This document shows, in pieces, positions 41,929 through 51,340 of a stretch of DNA of 64,000 nucleotides (positions within the stretch are counted from its first letter, which is position 1; each line of letters starts with the position of its first letter). A program made the translations under genes and the position numbers. Source of the DNA: Pseudomonas sp. 7SR1 (GTDB lineage: Bacteria; Pseudomonadota; Gammaproteobacteria; Pseudomonadales; Pseudomonadaceae); NCBI RefSeq assembly GCF_900156465.1, contig NZ_LT707064.1, positions 711,001 to 775,000 on the forward strand. Direction: 5' to 3'. The notes beneath the pieces are model-generated. The model did no database searches, was not told where the DNA came from, and was given only the letters and a program-made list of their open reading frames with translations.

Positions 41929-43044
41929 TCAAAGTTGCGACAGTAATGCGATGACTTCATCGATATCCCGGACGCTGTTACTGGCGTTGACGGACAAGCG
42001 TACGAAACGCTCATGCCCCTGCTTCAACATGAAGTACGGCGTATGCGACGCATACCCAGGCCAGCCGTTGACGCCGCGCGAGCGCAGGTAGGCGACCAGC
42101 TCCGTGGCCGGGCAGCGGGCATGGGTGAAGGCGATGATGCCCTGGTGCTGCGTGCCTGGGGCAATCAGGTTGATGCCGGGCATCGTCGCCAGCCGCTCGA
42201 ACAGGTTGCGATAGCGTTCGGATTCCGTGCCGTAGGCCTTCGACAGACGCTCCTTGATCGCTTGGTTCAGCCCCACCACGGCGGCATTGTTGCGTTCGGC
42301 GTATTCAAAGCCGCGCGCATCCTCGAGCGTCCGATGGACCGTGCCATGCACATCCACGCTGGCCCGTCCCAGATCGGTGAAACGAGGCCGCGCGGTAGCC
42401 AGGAAACGCTCGGAAAGAAAGGCAAAGCCCGTGCCCCGTGGTCCGCAGAGGAATTTCCGGCCAGCGGCGGTCAGCACGTCACAACCGATGGCCTGCACAT
42501 CCAGCGCCAGCATTCCCGCCGACTGGCAGGCGTCGACGAAATACAGGCAAGGAAAATCCCGCAGCAGGTTTCCCACCGCCGCGATGTCGTTCACGATGCC
42601 GCAGCAGGAAGGCACATGGACCACCGAGACCAGCTTGACCTGCGCACTCATGTGCCGGGCCAGCCAGTGCAGGTCCAGGTTGCCATCGGACAGCAACGGC
42701 ATCACGTCGACCACCACGCCATGCAGGCGCTGCAGCGTAGACAGTGCGATCAGATTGCCCGCGTATTCATAGGGCGTGACCAGAACGCGATCGCCTTCGG
42801 ACCAGGTCAGCGCCTCCAGCGCGGTCACCCAGGCCTTCGTCGCGCCGTCGAACAGCGCGATGTTGCGTGCAGAAGCCCCCAGCAGGCGGGCGATGTTTTC
42901 GTAGACCTCGACGTCCAGGACAGGCGAATGATTCAGCTCGGTCTCATAGGCGCCCGCCTCGACTTCCTCCTGCAAGTAGGCCTGCATCAGACTCAATGTC
43001 TCTGGGGACATGATGCCCGACCCCGCAGTGTTGAAATGGATCAT
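41929..43044 (-). CDS. Aminotransferase class V-fold PLP enzyme (cysteine-desulfurase-like)
   Basis: This 371-residue fold-type I PLP enzyme has HVPSCCGIVND near residue 141, FVDACQSAGML near residue 168 with the aspartate that contacts the PLP ring, and the Schiff-base lysine in AAGRKFLCGPRGTGF near 192. The class includes cysteine desulfurases, C-S lyases, isopenicillin epimerase-like racemases and kynureninases, so the reaction is open. It begins 3 nt after the MFS stop and is the last of five tightly packed genes that look like a small biosynthetic cluster. Confidence 0.88.
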   Translation of the reverse strand: MIHFNTAGSGIMSPETLSLMQAYLQEEVEAGAYETELNHSPVLDVEVYENIARLLGASARNIALFDGATKAWVTALEALTWSEGDRVLVTPYEYAGNLIALSTLQRLHGVVVDVMPLLSDGNLDLHWLARHMSAQVKLVSVVHVPSCCGIVNDIAAVGNLLRDFPCLYFVDACQSAGMLALDVQAIGCDVLTAAGRKFLCGPRGTGFAFLSERFLATARPRFTDLGRASVDVHGTVHRTLEDARGFEYAERNNAAVVGLNQAIKERLSKAYGTESERYRNLFERLATMPGINLIAPGTQHQGIIAFTHARCPATELVAYLRSRGVNGWPGYASHTPYFMLKQGHERFVRLSVNASNSVRDIDEVIALLSQL

Positions 43045-43047
43045 CCA

Positions 43048-44256
43048 TTACCCCTTTCGCCTTGAACCCAGGAAATAGAAAACACTGGCCGCGACCACGC
43101 ACAGCGACAACACATGGAACATCGCCTGGGGCGCATACAGAGACAGCACGAATCCGCACAGCACAGGCCCCAGGGCCGCGCCCAGGTTGGAGAGGTTCTG
43201 CGCGCCGTAGTAAACGCCTCGCATGTCCTCCGGCGCGATGTAATCGATGAACAGGTACTCGGCCGGGATGATGATGATTTCACCCACGGTGAAAACGATC
43301 ATCGCGACCACCCAGGCCATCCAGGCCTGTGCATGAGCGAACCCCATGAGCCCCGCGATGAAGAACGCCATGCCCAGCATCAGCATGCGGAACAGGTTCT
43401 TCTGGTGGATCCTGGAGCCGATCAGGTATTGCAAGCCAATCACCACGCAAGCGTTGGTGGTCACCAGGTAATTGATGATCCGGTAGGTGTTCTCGGGGGT
43501 GCTGGTGACGATCAGGTATTGCGACAGATAAGCCGTGAACTGTCCGAACACGATGGCACTGAGGACACCTCCGATGGTGAAGCAGACCAGCCGGTAATTG
43601 CGCACCAGATGGACCAGCACGCGGGCGAACGGCTGGTTCGTGCGCTCCGTCTGTCCTGCCCGCGGCAGCCGCGCACCCAGGCTGCTGTAGAACGCCACGA
43701 ACCCCGCGCCGATGATCGCCGAGACCGCGAAGGGCATGCCGGGACTGATCTTGGCGAACAGCACGCCCAGGAACGGACCGATGGCGTAGCCGACGTTGGT
43801 CAGGGTGTATTTCATGGAAAACACGCCGCCGCGCTTGTCCGGCGTCACCAGGAAACCAATCCCCGATTTCACCGCGATATCCACCACCGCATAGGACAGG
43901 TTCACCACCACAATGGCAATGATGAACGGCACCAGGCTGCCGACCTGGAATGCCACGGCAAAGGCCAGGGCAAACAGGCTCGCGGCGGCCAGCAGGATCC
44001 GGTCGTTGGAAAACCTGTCCACCAGGAAGCCGCCATACACTCCCAGAACGGAACTGACGATCAACGCGCCGCCCACCACCAGGCCGATGTCGGTCACGCC
44101 CAGGCCGAACGCCTGGGAGAAATAGACCACCAGGTACGGCAAGGCCATGGCCCGGGCAATGGTCAGGACAAATGTTGCCGACAGCAACAACACCACCGGC
44201 CTGGTGTAGACCCTGGCTTCCCCCGACACGGTCAGCTCTCCCGACAGGTCCTTCAT
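43048..44256 (-). CDS. MFS transporter, likely product exporter
   Basis: The 402-residue protein has twelve predicted membrane segments and the MFS loop motif GGFLVDRFSNDR near residue 76 between segments 2 and 3. Its start overlaps the ATP-grasp stop by 4 nt (ATGA). An MFS pump next to an ATP-grasp ligase recalls BacD/BacE of bacilysin synthesis, where the exporter gives self-resistance, so export of the cluster's product is the best guess. Confidence 0.9.
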   Translation of the reverse strand: MKDLSGELTVSGEARVYTRPVVLLLSATFVLTIARAMALPYLVVYFSQAFGLGVTDIGLVVGGALIVSSVLGVYGGFLVDRFSNDRILLAAASLFALAFAVAFQVGSLVPFIIAIVVVNLSYAVVDIAVKSGIGFLVTPDKRGGVFSMKYTLTNVGYAIGPFLGVLFAKISPGMPFAVSAIIGAGFVAFYSSLGARLPRAGQTERTNQPFARVLVHLVRNYRLVCFTIGGVLSAIVFGQFTAYLSQYLIVTSTPENTYRIINYLVTTNACVVIGLQYLIGSRIHQKNLFRMLMLGMAFFIAGLMGFAHAQAWMAWVVAMIVFTVGEIIIIPAEYLFIDYIAPEDMRGVYYGAQNLSNLGAALGPVLCGFVLSLYAPQAMFHVLSLCVVAASVFYFLGSRRKG

Positions 44257-45557
44257 GCCAGCATGTCCCTGTACACGCCGGGCTCGTCTTCGCGCAGCAG
44301 TTCGATGCTGTGCTGAATGGCGGCGCGATCCTTGCCGAGAATGAAGACATGGCCAGGGCAGTTTTCCAGGGAGACGGTTTCCTTGAGCTCACCTTCGTCC
44401 TGGATCTTGATGCTGTGCACCCCGGCAATCGCCTTCCACCGCGCCAGCTCCGGCGCCCGCTTGATGAGCCCGGACTGTCGGGCGATCAGGAACACGCAAC
44501 TGGAGTGGAAATAGAGCCTTTTGCGCGGCCGCTGACGGTAATCGAAGAAGGCCTCGGGATTGACCAACGAATCGATCCACAGGCTCAACTGGTTATGCCC
44601 CAGGGCCCGGGTGTAGGCCGACAGGTCGATACCGCCCGGCATGCGTGCGGCCGTTTCCAGCAACACCGGTTCGTCGTCGACGATCATCAGCTCGCTGTGA
44701 CCGACGCCCTGGCGGATGCCCAGCGCATCGAGCACGGAAAAGATGTACCGCGACAGCCGACTGTAGACATCGGCGTTGTCCACCGGACACATCAGCTGGT
44801 TGTAGTCATGCACCGGCGAGTCGCCGATCCGGGTGCGAAAGACGCGGATGATTTCGCTGACATAGTGCTGGCCGTCGACGCTCACGGTATTGACGCAATA
44901 CTCGATATCCACATCGCTGGACTTGCTCGCCGACAGCTCGGACTTGAAGTCGCAATTGTCCAGGTATTGCTGGACCAGGATTTCATCGTTGTCTTCGAGA
45001 AAGAGGTTGCGGCTCGACTTGATGATCTCGAACGCTCGCTCGACTTCGCTTTCCCGCGTGCAGATATGGATGTTGTCCGAGCCGGCGCTCTTGATCGGCT
45101 TCAAGACCACGGGCAGGATTTTCTGCTCCTTGATCCAGTCCTGGATCGCCGCCAGCGACCCCGATTTGAAATGCTTGATCGAACGCACCCCGGCCCGTTG
45201 CAGGGCCTCATGCATTTCGAACTTGTCGCGCCAGCGAATGGCATGGCTCGGGTCGTTCCGACGCTCGACTTCGAACAGCGCAGCCAGGTGAGCGGCCAGT
45301 TCGACACCGAACTCACAACCGGCCAGCACGAACTGCACCGAATATCCGGACAGGGCCTGGCGCAGCTCGGCATCCGAACGGTAGAGAATGTCCTTGATGA
45401 AATCGGCGGGACGGAACCAGGGCTTGTAGAACTCGTTGACGTTGGCGGTGGAACGCAGGTGTACGCACTCCAGCCCCCGGGAAATGAAAGCAGGCGCGAT
45501 CAGGCTGCCGATCGAATAGGCATCGACGATCAGCACGACATTCTTCTTGTAGATCAC
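44253..45557 (-). CDS. ATP-grasp domain protein, putative amino-acid ligase
   Basis: The 434-residue protein has an N-terminal Rossmann-like preATP-grasp region (VVLIVDAYSIGSLIAPAF near residue 6) and an ATP-grasp fold: VVLKPIKSAGSDN near residue 150, ILVQQYL near 192, and a metal-binding segment EPVLLETAARMPGG near 293. The R-x-G/N pattern matches carboxylate-amine ligases such as BacD and RizA, which join two amino acids. The start is GTG at 45557 (GTGA overlap with the previous stop), with GGGAG upstream. It probably forms an amide between two amino acids made or modified by the neighbouring enzymes. Confidence 0.88.
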   Translation of the reverse strand: MIYKKNVVLIVDAYSIGSLIAPAFISRGLECVHLRSTANVNEFYKPWFRPADFIKDILYRSDAELRQALSGYSVQFVLAGCEFGVELAAHLAALFEVERRNDPSHAIRWRDKFEMHEALQRAGVRSIKHFKSGSLAAIQDWIKEQKILPVVLKPIKSAGSDNIHICTRESEVERAFEIIKSSRNLFLEDNDEILVQQYLDNCDFKSELSASKSSDVDIEYCVNTVSVDGQHYVSEIIRVFRTRIGDSPVHDYNQLMCPVDNADVYSRLSRYIFSVLDALGIRQGVGHSELMIVDDEPVLLETAARMPGGIDLSAYTRALGHNQLSLWIDSLVNPEAFFDYRQRPRKRLYFHSSCVFLIARQSGLIKRAPELARWKAIAGVHSIKIQDEGELKETVSLENCPGHVFILGKDRAAIQHSIELLREDEPGVYRDMLA

Positions 45558-46615
45558 TTGACCGTCTCCCGGGCCTGGCTCAGGGCTCGCACGGCATCCT
45601 TGATAATGCCGGCCGCCTTTTGGATATCGTCACGGGTGATGTTGATATGCGGCATGAAGCGCATCTCCCTGGCGTTGTAGGGCAGCCCGCCAACGCCCTG
45701 CTGGCGCAGATAGCCGGCGAACTGCACCGGGGCGGTCCCCAGGGCGGAAATGTCCAGGGTCACCATGTTGGTGCCCTTGTAGCGGGCCGGCGCTTGATCG
45801 ATGTCGTCGAGCAGTCGATACAGCAACGCCGCGTGCTCGTGGTCTTCGGCCAGGCGTTCGACGTGGTTGTGCATCGCGTAGAGTCCGGCGGCGGCCATCA
45901 TGCCGGCCTGGTGCAGGTCGCCCCCGAACCATTTGCGGTACTTCTTGGCCCGCTGTATCAGTTCCAGCGAGCCCACCATGATCGAACCGATCGGCGCTCC
46001 CAGGCCCTTGGACAGGCACATGGACAGGAGGTCGGCGTTGTCGGTATAGGACGTCACGTCGATGCCGGAGGCGATGGAGGCATGGAGAATCCGCGCTCCA
46101 TCGAGGTAACGATAGGCCCCGATGCCCTGGGCGTAGGCGAAGACGTCGTTCATCTGTTGCAGGGGAAAGATCGCGCCGCCTTTGCACCCCAGCGTGTTCT
46201 CGATGACCACCACCCGGGGCAAGGCATAGTTCTGGCTCCAGCGGCATTTGGAGGCGTAGAGCCTTTCCAGGTCGCTGACATCGAACAGCCCGCTGTCGTG
46301 GGTCGATAGCGAGAAGTTGACCCCGGAAAAAGCCGATGTCGAGGCAGATTCATAGAAATTGATGTGGTAGGACGCATCCAGGAAGATCTCATCGCCCGGA
46401 TTCGTCATGGCCTTGACCGCCAACTGGTTGCTCAACGTACCGCCAGAGGTGAAAAGCGCCGCCTCCTTCTGGAAGTACTGGGCGCAGTATTCTTCCAGGG
46501 CTCGTACGGTCGGGTCTTCGCCGAAGCAATCGTCCCCCACTTCCGCCTGATAGATCGCCTTGCGCATGCCTTCCGTTGGCTTGGTGACCGTATCGCTTCT
46601 GAGATCGATAAACAT
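45554..46615 (-). CDS. Threonine-aldolase/beta-eliminating-lyase-like PLP enzyme
   Basis: The 353-residue fold-type I PLP enzyme starts FIDLRSDTVTKPTEGMR, the standard start of low-specificity L-threonine aldolases. It has VGDDCFGEDPTV near residue 28, LDGARI near 164 and the cofactor lysine in SKGLGAPIGS near 198. Threonine aldolases split or form beta-hydroxy-alpha-amino acids from glycine and an aldehyde. AAGGAAG precedes the ATG at 46615, 10 nt after the previous stop. In this cluster it may build an unusual beta-hydroxy amino acid. Confidence 0.9.
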   Translation of the reverse strand: MFIDLRSDTVTKPTEGMRKAIYQAEVGDDCFGEDPTVRALEEYCAQYFQKEAALFTSGGTLSNQLAVKAMTNPGDEIFLDASYHINFYESASTSAFSGVNFSLSTHDSGLFDVSDLERLYASKCRWSQNYALPRVVVIENTLGCKGGAIFPLQQMNDVFAYAQGIGAYRYLDGARILHASIASGIDVTSYTDNADLLSMCLSKGLGAPIGSIMVGSLELIQRAKKYRKWFGGDLHQAGMMAAAGLYAMHNHVERLAEDHEHAALLYRLLDDIDQAPARYKGTNMVTLDISALGTAPVQFAGYLRQQGVGGLPYNAREMRFMPHINITRDDIQKAAGIIKDAVRALSQARETVK

Positions 46616-46625
46616 GAGGGCTTCC

Positions 46626-47588
46626 TTAGTAACCTGCGCCAAAGACAATGCGGGAGGGATCGTAGAAATCGGCCAAGGCCTCGAGGACGTTTTCAGGCGA
46701 CTCCGCCAATCGGTGCAGGAAGTGCAGGTACCAGCTGTCGCCATAAACCGCCGCTATCCGGCAGGCCACCCCCGCCTCCCTGGCTTTGCGCAACGCCTCG
46801 GGCTGCACACCGTGGAGCATCTCCAACTCGTGAATCCGGGTGTGCAGGCCCTGGTCGAAGATGCGCTGGATCAGGCCTGGGTCCTGGGTCGCACAACTGA
46901 CCGGGACCCCGGCATCCAGGATATCGGCGAGCAGTTTCAGATAGCGCTCATCAAGTTCCGCACCGCGAGGAAGAGCAACTTCAGGCGCTTCGTTATAGAC
47001 ACCCTTGACCAACCTGATCTTGCGACCATGACCAATGATGGCCGGCAGATCATTTACCGTCCTATGCAAATGGGCTTGAACAGTAAGGCCGACATTTGAA
47101 TGGTCGGGGGCCAGTTTGGAATATATCTCCAGGATCTTATCGACCGCGGAGGAATGTTCCATGCTGATCATCACTGGAATATTATGTTCCGCAGCGGCGG
47201 ACAAGATAGTGGCTGCGTTGCGATAAGCAGTTTCCGCGGATATGAGCATACCCACGGCGCTTAAATCGAAACCTAACTGGGGAGTTAATTTGGCCTTGGC
47301 GAAAACCTGAATGGATTTCAAGTATTCATCGACAAAGGCCTGGACCACTCGCGGATCATGGTTTTCTTCGCCGACATATTCGACACCCAGCCTGTAACCC
47401 TTGTCCCAGAGCAGTTTCAACTTTTCAGGAAGCCCGTCCAGGCTGGACGAAACGATGTAGCGCTGCGCGGCGCGCTCAAATAACCTGAAGAATAACGAGT
47501 CCCTATTGAAGGCATCTCGACATTCCTGATTGAGTGCCAATTTTTTTAGGCCGGCAGCCGTAAGTACGCATGTATCCTGCGAAGGCAT
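46626..47588 (-). CDS. Stand-alone proline-dehydrogenase-like flavoenzyme
   Basis: The 320-residue protein matches the FAD-binding (beta-alpha)8 proline dehydrogenase domain: GVEYVGEE near residue 68, KIRLVKGVYNEAPEVA near 188 and a C-terminal GDSWYLHFLHRLAESPENV that parallels the substrate-binding YxxxRRxxE helix. In Pseudomonas proline is normally oxidised by the large fused PutA, so a separate 320-residue enzyme points to specialised metabolism of proline or an analogue. AAGGAG stands 8 nt before the ATG. It is first of the cluster, downstream of an AT-rich promoter region with a large dyad. Confidence 0.85.
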   Translation of the reverse strand: MPSQDTCVLTAAGLKKLALNQECRDAFNRDSLFFRLFERAAQRYIVSSSLDGLPEKLKLLWDKGYRLGVEYVGEENHDPRVVQAFVDEYLKSIQVFAKAKLTPQLGFDLSAVGMLISAETAYRNAATILSAAAEHNIPVMISMEHSSAVDKILEIYSKLAPDHSNVGLTVQAHLHRTVNDLPAIIGHGRKIRLVKGVYNEAPEVALPRGAELDERYLKLLADILDAGVPVSCATQDPGLIQRIFDQGLHTRIHELEMLHGVQPEALRKAREAGVACRIAAVYGDSWYLHFLHRLAESPENVLEALADFYDPSRIVFGAGY

Positions 47589-47677
47589 GGGTATCGCTCC
47601 TTGATATGTAGTGCTCGTCCTGAGCGCCGAGTATTGTGCAACGATTTTTGTCTGTCAACCCTCGAATAATAATGGCC

Positions 47678-47731
47678 CGCTCCAATTCTCCAAAGTTTCA
47701 TATATATATGAAACTCGGGAATAACGGAGCG
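47678..47731. promoter_or_regulatory. Large dyad upstream of the PLP/ATP-grasp cluster
   Basis: A perfect 22-bp palindrome (47694-47715; AGTTTC, ten alternating A/T, GAAACT) is flanked at exactly 10 nt on both sides by CGCTCC (47678-47683) and GGAGCG (47726-47731). The centre is about 117 bp before the first start codon, in AT-rich sequence. It could be an operator for a dimeric regulator or a cruciform. No regulator gene lies in the cluster. Confidence 0.6.
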
Positions 47732-47787
47732 AACCCAACATTAAATATTATTTATTACAGCTTCACGAAACGTCGGACGCTCATATT

Positions 47788-47813
47788 GTCCCCGCCGCGG
47801 TTCAGGCGGGGAC
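47788..47813 (-). terminator. Terminator hairpin of mmsAB
   Basis: GTCCCCGCC (47788-47796) pairs with GGCGGGGAC (47805-47813), a 9-bp stem with an 8-nt loop, 17 bp after the mmsB stop. The following bases are AT-rich without a solid U run. Confidence 0.6.
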
Positions 47814-47829
47814 AAGCATCAGGCAATGG

Positions 47830-48717
47830 TTATTGAGGCTTGCGGTAGCTGTTCACGATGGCCGAGAAATCCTTGCCACCCTCGCCGCGCTGGCTCATCG
47901 CCTGATACAGCTGTTGTGCCACCGCCCCCAACACCACCGGTTGATGAGCCTGCCGCGCAGCCTCGGTGGCCAGGCCCAGGTCCTTGAGCATGAGGTCGGC
48001 CCCGAAACCGCCAGTGTAGCCACGCGAGGCCGGCGCCGTTTCGATCACCCCCGGCCAAGGGTTGTAGGTATCCGAACTCCAGCAACGTCCGGTGGAACTG
48101 TTGATGATGCCCGCCAGCACCTGGGTGTCGATGCCCAGGGCATCGCCCAGGGCCATGGCCTCGCTGACCCCCACCATCGAGATGCCCAGCAGCAGGTTGT
48201 TGCAGATCTTGGCGATCTGCCCGGTCCCGACCTCGCCACAATGCACGATGTTACGGCCCATCTGAGCCAGCACCGGCTGCAAGGTGGCGAACAGTTCGGC
48301 GGTGGCGCCGACCATGAACGTCAGCGTGCCAGCTGCCGCGCCTCCGGTACCACCCGAGACGGGCGCATCGGCCATGGGCACGCCTTGCCTGGCGGCTGCG
48401 GCAGCGACATCACGTGCGGTCTGCGGGTCGATGGTGCTGCAATCCACTGCCGGAGTGCCGGTGGCAATCCCCGCCAGCACGCCGTCCTCACCCAGCCAGA
48501 CACTGCGCACATGGGCGGCGGCCGGCAGCATGGTAATCACCAGCGCAGCGCCCTGGGCCGCATCGCGAGGCGAGGTGCTGATGGTGCCACCCAGCGCCGC
48601 CAGTTCAGCCAGCACCGTCTGGTTCAGGTCGAACAGGTTCAGCGAATGGCCAGCCTTGAGCAGGTTGCGCGCCATCGGGGCGCCCATGTTGCCCAGACCG
48701 ATAAATGCGATGTTCAT
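47830..48717 (-). CDS. mmsB: 3-hydroxyisobutyrate dehydrogenase
   Basis: The 295-residue beta-hydroxyacid dehydrogenase oxidises 3-hydroxyisobutyrate to methylmalonate semialdehyde with NAD in valine breakdown. It has the Rossmann start FIGLGNMGAPMARNLLKAG, the substrate motif DAPVSGGTGGAAAGTL near residue 117 and the catalytic lysine in GTGQIAKICNNL near 166. It begins 10 nt after mmsA on the same strand, the known Pseudomonas mmsAB order. Confidence 0.95.
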   Translation of the reverse strand: MNIAFIGLGNMGAPMARNLLKAGHSLNLFDLNQTVLAELAALGGTISTSPRDAAQGAALVITMLPAAAHVRSVWLGEDGVLAGIATGTPAVDCSTIDPQTARDVAAAAARQGVPMADAPVSGGTGGAAAGTLTFMVGATAELFATLQPVLAQMGRNIVHCGEVGTGQIAKICNNLLLGISMVGVSEAMALGDALGIDTQVLAGIINSSTGRCWSSDTYNPWPGVIETAPASRGYTGGFGADLMLKDLGLATEAARQAHQPVVLGAVAQQLYQAMSQRGEGGKDFSAIVNSYRKPQ

Positions 48718-48727
48718 GTCCGGCTCC

Positions 48728-50254
48728 TTAACGCAGGTTGATGGTGGTGTTCACACCGTCATTGACGCTGTCGTCGTCGAACCAGCGGGCGGTGACGGTC
48801 TTGGTCTGAGTGTAGAACTGCACCACCTGTTTGCCGTACGGACCGAGGTCGCCAAGCTTCGAACCGCGGGAGCCGGTGAAGCTGAAGAACGGCACCGGAA
48901 CCGGAATCGGGATATTGATCCCCACCTGGCCCACGTCGATTTCGCTCTGGAATTTACGCGCCGCCGCACCGCTCTGGGTGAACAGCCCCGTGCCGTTGCC
49001 GAATGGGTTGGCGTTGACCAGGGCAATCGCCTGATCCAGGGTGTCAACTTCCAGCACCACCAGCACCGGACCGAAGATTTCCTCGGTGTAGATACGCATG
49101 TCGGTGGTCACGCCGGAAAACAGGGTCGGGCCGACAAAGTTGCCCTGCTCGAAGCCCGGCACGCTGATGTCGCGACCGTCGAGTTCCAGCTTCGCGCCTT
49201 CGTTCACGCCGCTCTCGATCAACTCGAGAATCCGCGCCTTGGCCCGCTTGGAAATCACCGGACCGATGTCGGTGCCCGGCTCGCTGCCCGCATTGACCTT
49301 GAGCTTCTGTGCCAGGGCCTTGAGTTCTGGCAGCCATTGCCTGGCCGCGCCCACCATCACCACCACGGAAGTGGCCATGCAGCGTTGGCCCGCCGCACCG
49401 AAACCGGCACCGACCAGGGCATTGAGGGTTTGTTCGCGATTGGCATCCGGCAGCACCACGGCGTGGTTCTTGGCGCCCATCATCGATTGCACACGCTTGC
49501 CATGGCGCCCCGCCAGCTCATACACATGAGTACCGACCGCCGTGGAACCGACGAAGGAAACCGCCTTGATGTCCTTGTGGGTGCACAGCGCATCCACCAC
49601 GTCCTTGCCACCATGCACCACATTGAGCACGCCGGCCGGCACGCCGGCTTCGATCGCCAGCTCCACCAGCAACATGGTCGACAGTGGATCCTGTTCCGAC
49701 GGCTTGAGGACGAAGGTGTTGCCGCAGGCAATGGCCATCGGGAACATCCACAGCGGAATCATCGCCGGAAAGTTGAATGGAGTAATCCCGGCACACACGC
49801 CGATGGGCTGGCGCAAGGTGTAGGTATCGACGCCGCCGGCGACGTTCTCGGCGAACTCGCCCATCTGCAGGGTGCCGATGGAACAGGCATGCTCGACCAC
49901 TTCCAGGCCGCGAAAAATATCGCCCTCGGCATCCGCCAGGGTCTTGCCCTGCTCGGCGCTGAGCACCGCGGCAATGCGTTTCGAATGCTCGCGAATCAAT
50001 GCCTGGAGCTTTAGCATGATGCGCATCCGCGCGCCGATGGGCGTCAGCTTCCAGGTCTGGAACGCGCGCTGGGCCGCGGCAATGGCGGACTCGACCTCCG
50101 TCGCGGTGGCGAACGGGACTTTCGCCAGCACCTGCTGGGTGGCCGGGTTGATGATGTCGTGCCATTCATTGGAGCGGGATTCGACCCACTCGCCATCGAT
50201 CAACAGTTTGACGGTTTGCAGGGTGGTGTCGCTGGGCGTGAGGGAAACGTTCAT
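48728..50254 (-). CDS. mmsA: Methylmalonate-semialdehyde dehydrogenase (acylating)
   Basis: The 508-residue CoA-dependent aldehyde dehydrogenase converts methylmalonate semialdehyde to propionyl-CoA in valine catabolism. It has [12 protein letters not shown] near residue 178, FVGSTAVG near 233 and the catalytic cysteine in [12 protein letters not shown] near 287, all MmsA-like. CGGAGG stands 5 nt before the ATG at 50254. It forms an operon with mmsB. A LysR gene lies divergently 138 bp away. Confidence 0.95.
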   Translation of the reverse strand: MNVSLTPSDTTLQTVKLLIDGEWVESRSNEWHDIINPATQQVLAKVPFATATEVESAIAAAQRAFQTWKLTPIGARMRIMLKLQALIREHSKRIAAVLSAEQGKTLADAEGDIFRGLEVVEHACSIGTLQMGEFAENVAGGVDTYTLRQPIGVCAGITPFNFPAMIPLWMFPMAIACGNTFVLKPSEQDPLSTMLLVELAIEAGVPAGVLNVVHGGKDVVDALCTHKDIKAVSFVGSTAVGTHVYELAGRHGKRVQSMMGAKNHAVVLPDANREQTLNALVGAGFGAAGQRCMATSVVVMVGAARQWLPELKALAQKLKVNAGSEPGTDIGPVISKRAKARILELIESGVNEGAKLELDGRDISVPGFEQGNFVGPTLFSGVTTDMRIYTEEIFGPVLVVLEVDTLDQAIALVNANPFGNGTGLFTQSGAAARKFQSEIDVGQVGINIPIPVPVPFFSFTGSRGSKLGDLGPYGKQVVQFYTQTKTVTARWFDDDSVNDGVNTTINLR

Positions 50255-50392
50255 GCTGGCCTCCGGATTGTTCTTGTAGGGAGCGCTGTTTCGAGCAAAG
50301 GCCAAGGTATGCAGAGACCTTGGTGATGAGACGGTTTTTGGAGTATAGATGTGCAAACTTCTAATAAGAACGCACATAAAAACCGGTCCATC

Positions 50393-51340
50393 ATGCAAAA
50401 AAACATCACCTCCCTGGGGTCGCTGAATTGGGACGACCTCAAGTTCTTCCTGGAAGTGGCCCGCACCCGCAAGGCCAGCACGGCGGCCAAACGCCTCGCT
50501 GTCGACTACACCACGGTGTCGCGTCGCATCAGCTCGCTGGAAACCTCACTGGGAACGCTGCTGTTTGAAAAATCCCGGACCAACGGTTTCGTGCTCACCG
50601 CCGAAGGCCTGCGCCTGCTCAGCTACGCCGAGTCCATCGAGAGCACCCTGCACATGGCCTGCGAGCAGGTTTCGGGGTCTGGCGTCGCATTGTCCGGCCA
50701 CGTGCGCATGGGCTGCACCGAGGGCTTCGGCAGTTTCTTCATCACGCCGCAACTGAGCCACTTCGTCGATGCCTACCCGGCCATTTCGGTGGACATCCTC
50801 CCGCTGCCGCACTTCATCAGCCTCTCCAAGCGAGAAGCCGACATCGTCATCGCGCTCGAGCGCCCCGAACACGGCCCGTACGTGTGTTGCAAGTTGTGTG
50901 ATTACCGCTTGCAGCTCTACGCTACCCAGTCGTATCTCGATAATCACCCACCCATCCAGCGCCCGGCGGATCTGGGCAAGCATTCGTTCATCAGTTACGT
51001 CGACGACCTGGCATTCAGTTCCGAGCTGCTCTACCTGGCGAATGTCCTGCCTGGGGCCAATGCCCATCTGCGCAGCACCAGCGTGATCGCGCAGTACGTG
51101 GCGGCGCAGCAAGGGCGCTCCTTGGCGATCCTGCCGTGCTTCCTCGCCGCCCAGGATCCAGACCTGCTGCCCGTGCTACCGGAGGAAATCAACGTCACCC
51201 GGCAGTTCTGGATGTACTGCCGGGAGGATCTGCGCAAGTTGAAGCGGATCACCTTGTTGTGGGATTACATTCGCGAAGTGACCGAACAGAACCGGTCGCT
51301 GCTGATGGGAGACAGCCGGGAGATGGTGTTCGCCGACTAG
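50393..51340 (+). CDS. LysR-type regulator, likely of mmsAB
   Basis: The 315-residue protein has an N-terminal helix-turn-helix (about 12-70, [20 protein letters not shown]) and a LysR effector domain. The ATG at 50393 is preferred over an in-frame GTG at 50351. It is divergent from mmsAB, so it is the probable regulator; in P. aeruginosa that role belongs to an AraC-type MmsR. Its last 4 bp overlap the end of the convergent yfiB. Confidence 0.9.
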   Translation: MQKNITSLGSLNWDDLKFFLEVARTRKASTAAKRLAVDYTTVSRRISSLETSLGTLLFEKSRTNGFVLTAEGLRLLSYAESIESTLHMACEQVSGSGVALSGHVRMGCTEGFGSFFITPQLSHFVDAYPAISVDILPLPHFISLSKREADIVIALERPEHGPYVCCKLCDYRLQLYATQSYLDNHPPIQRPADLGKHSFISYVDDLAFSSELLYLANVLPGANAHLRSTSVIAQYVAAQQGRSLAILPCFLAAQDPDLLPVLPEEINVTRQFWMYCREDLRKLKRITLLWDYIREVTEQNRSLLMGDSREMVFAD

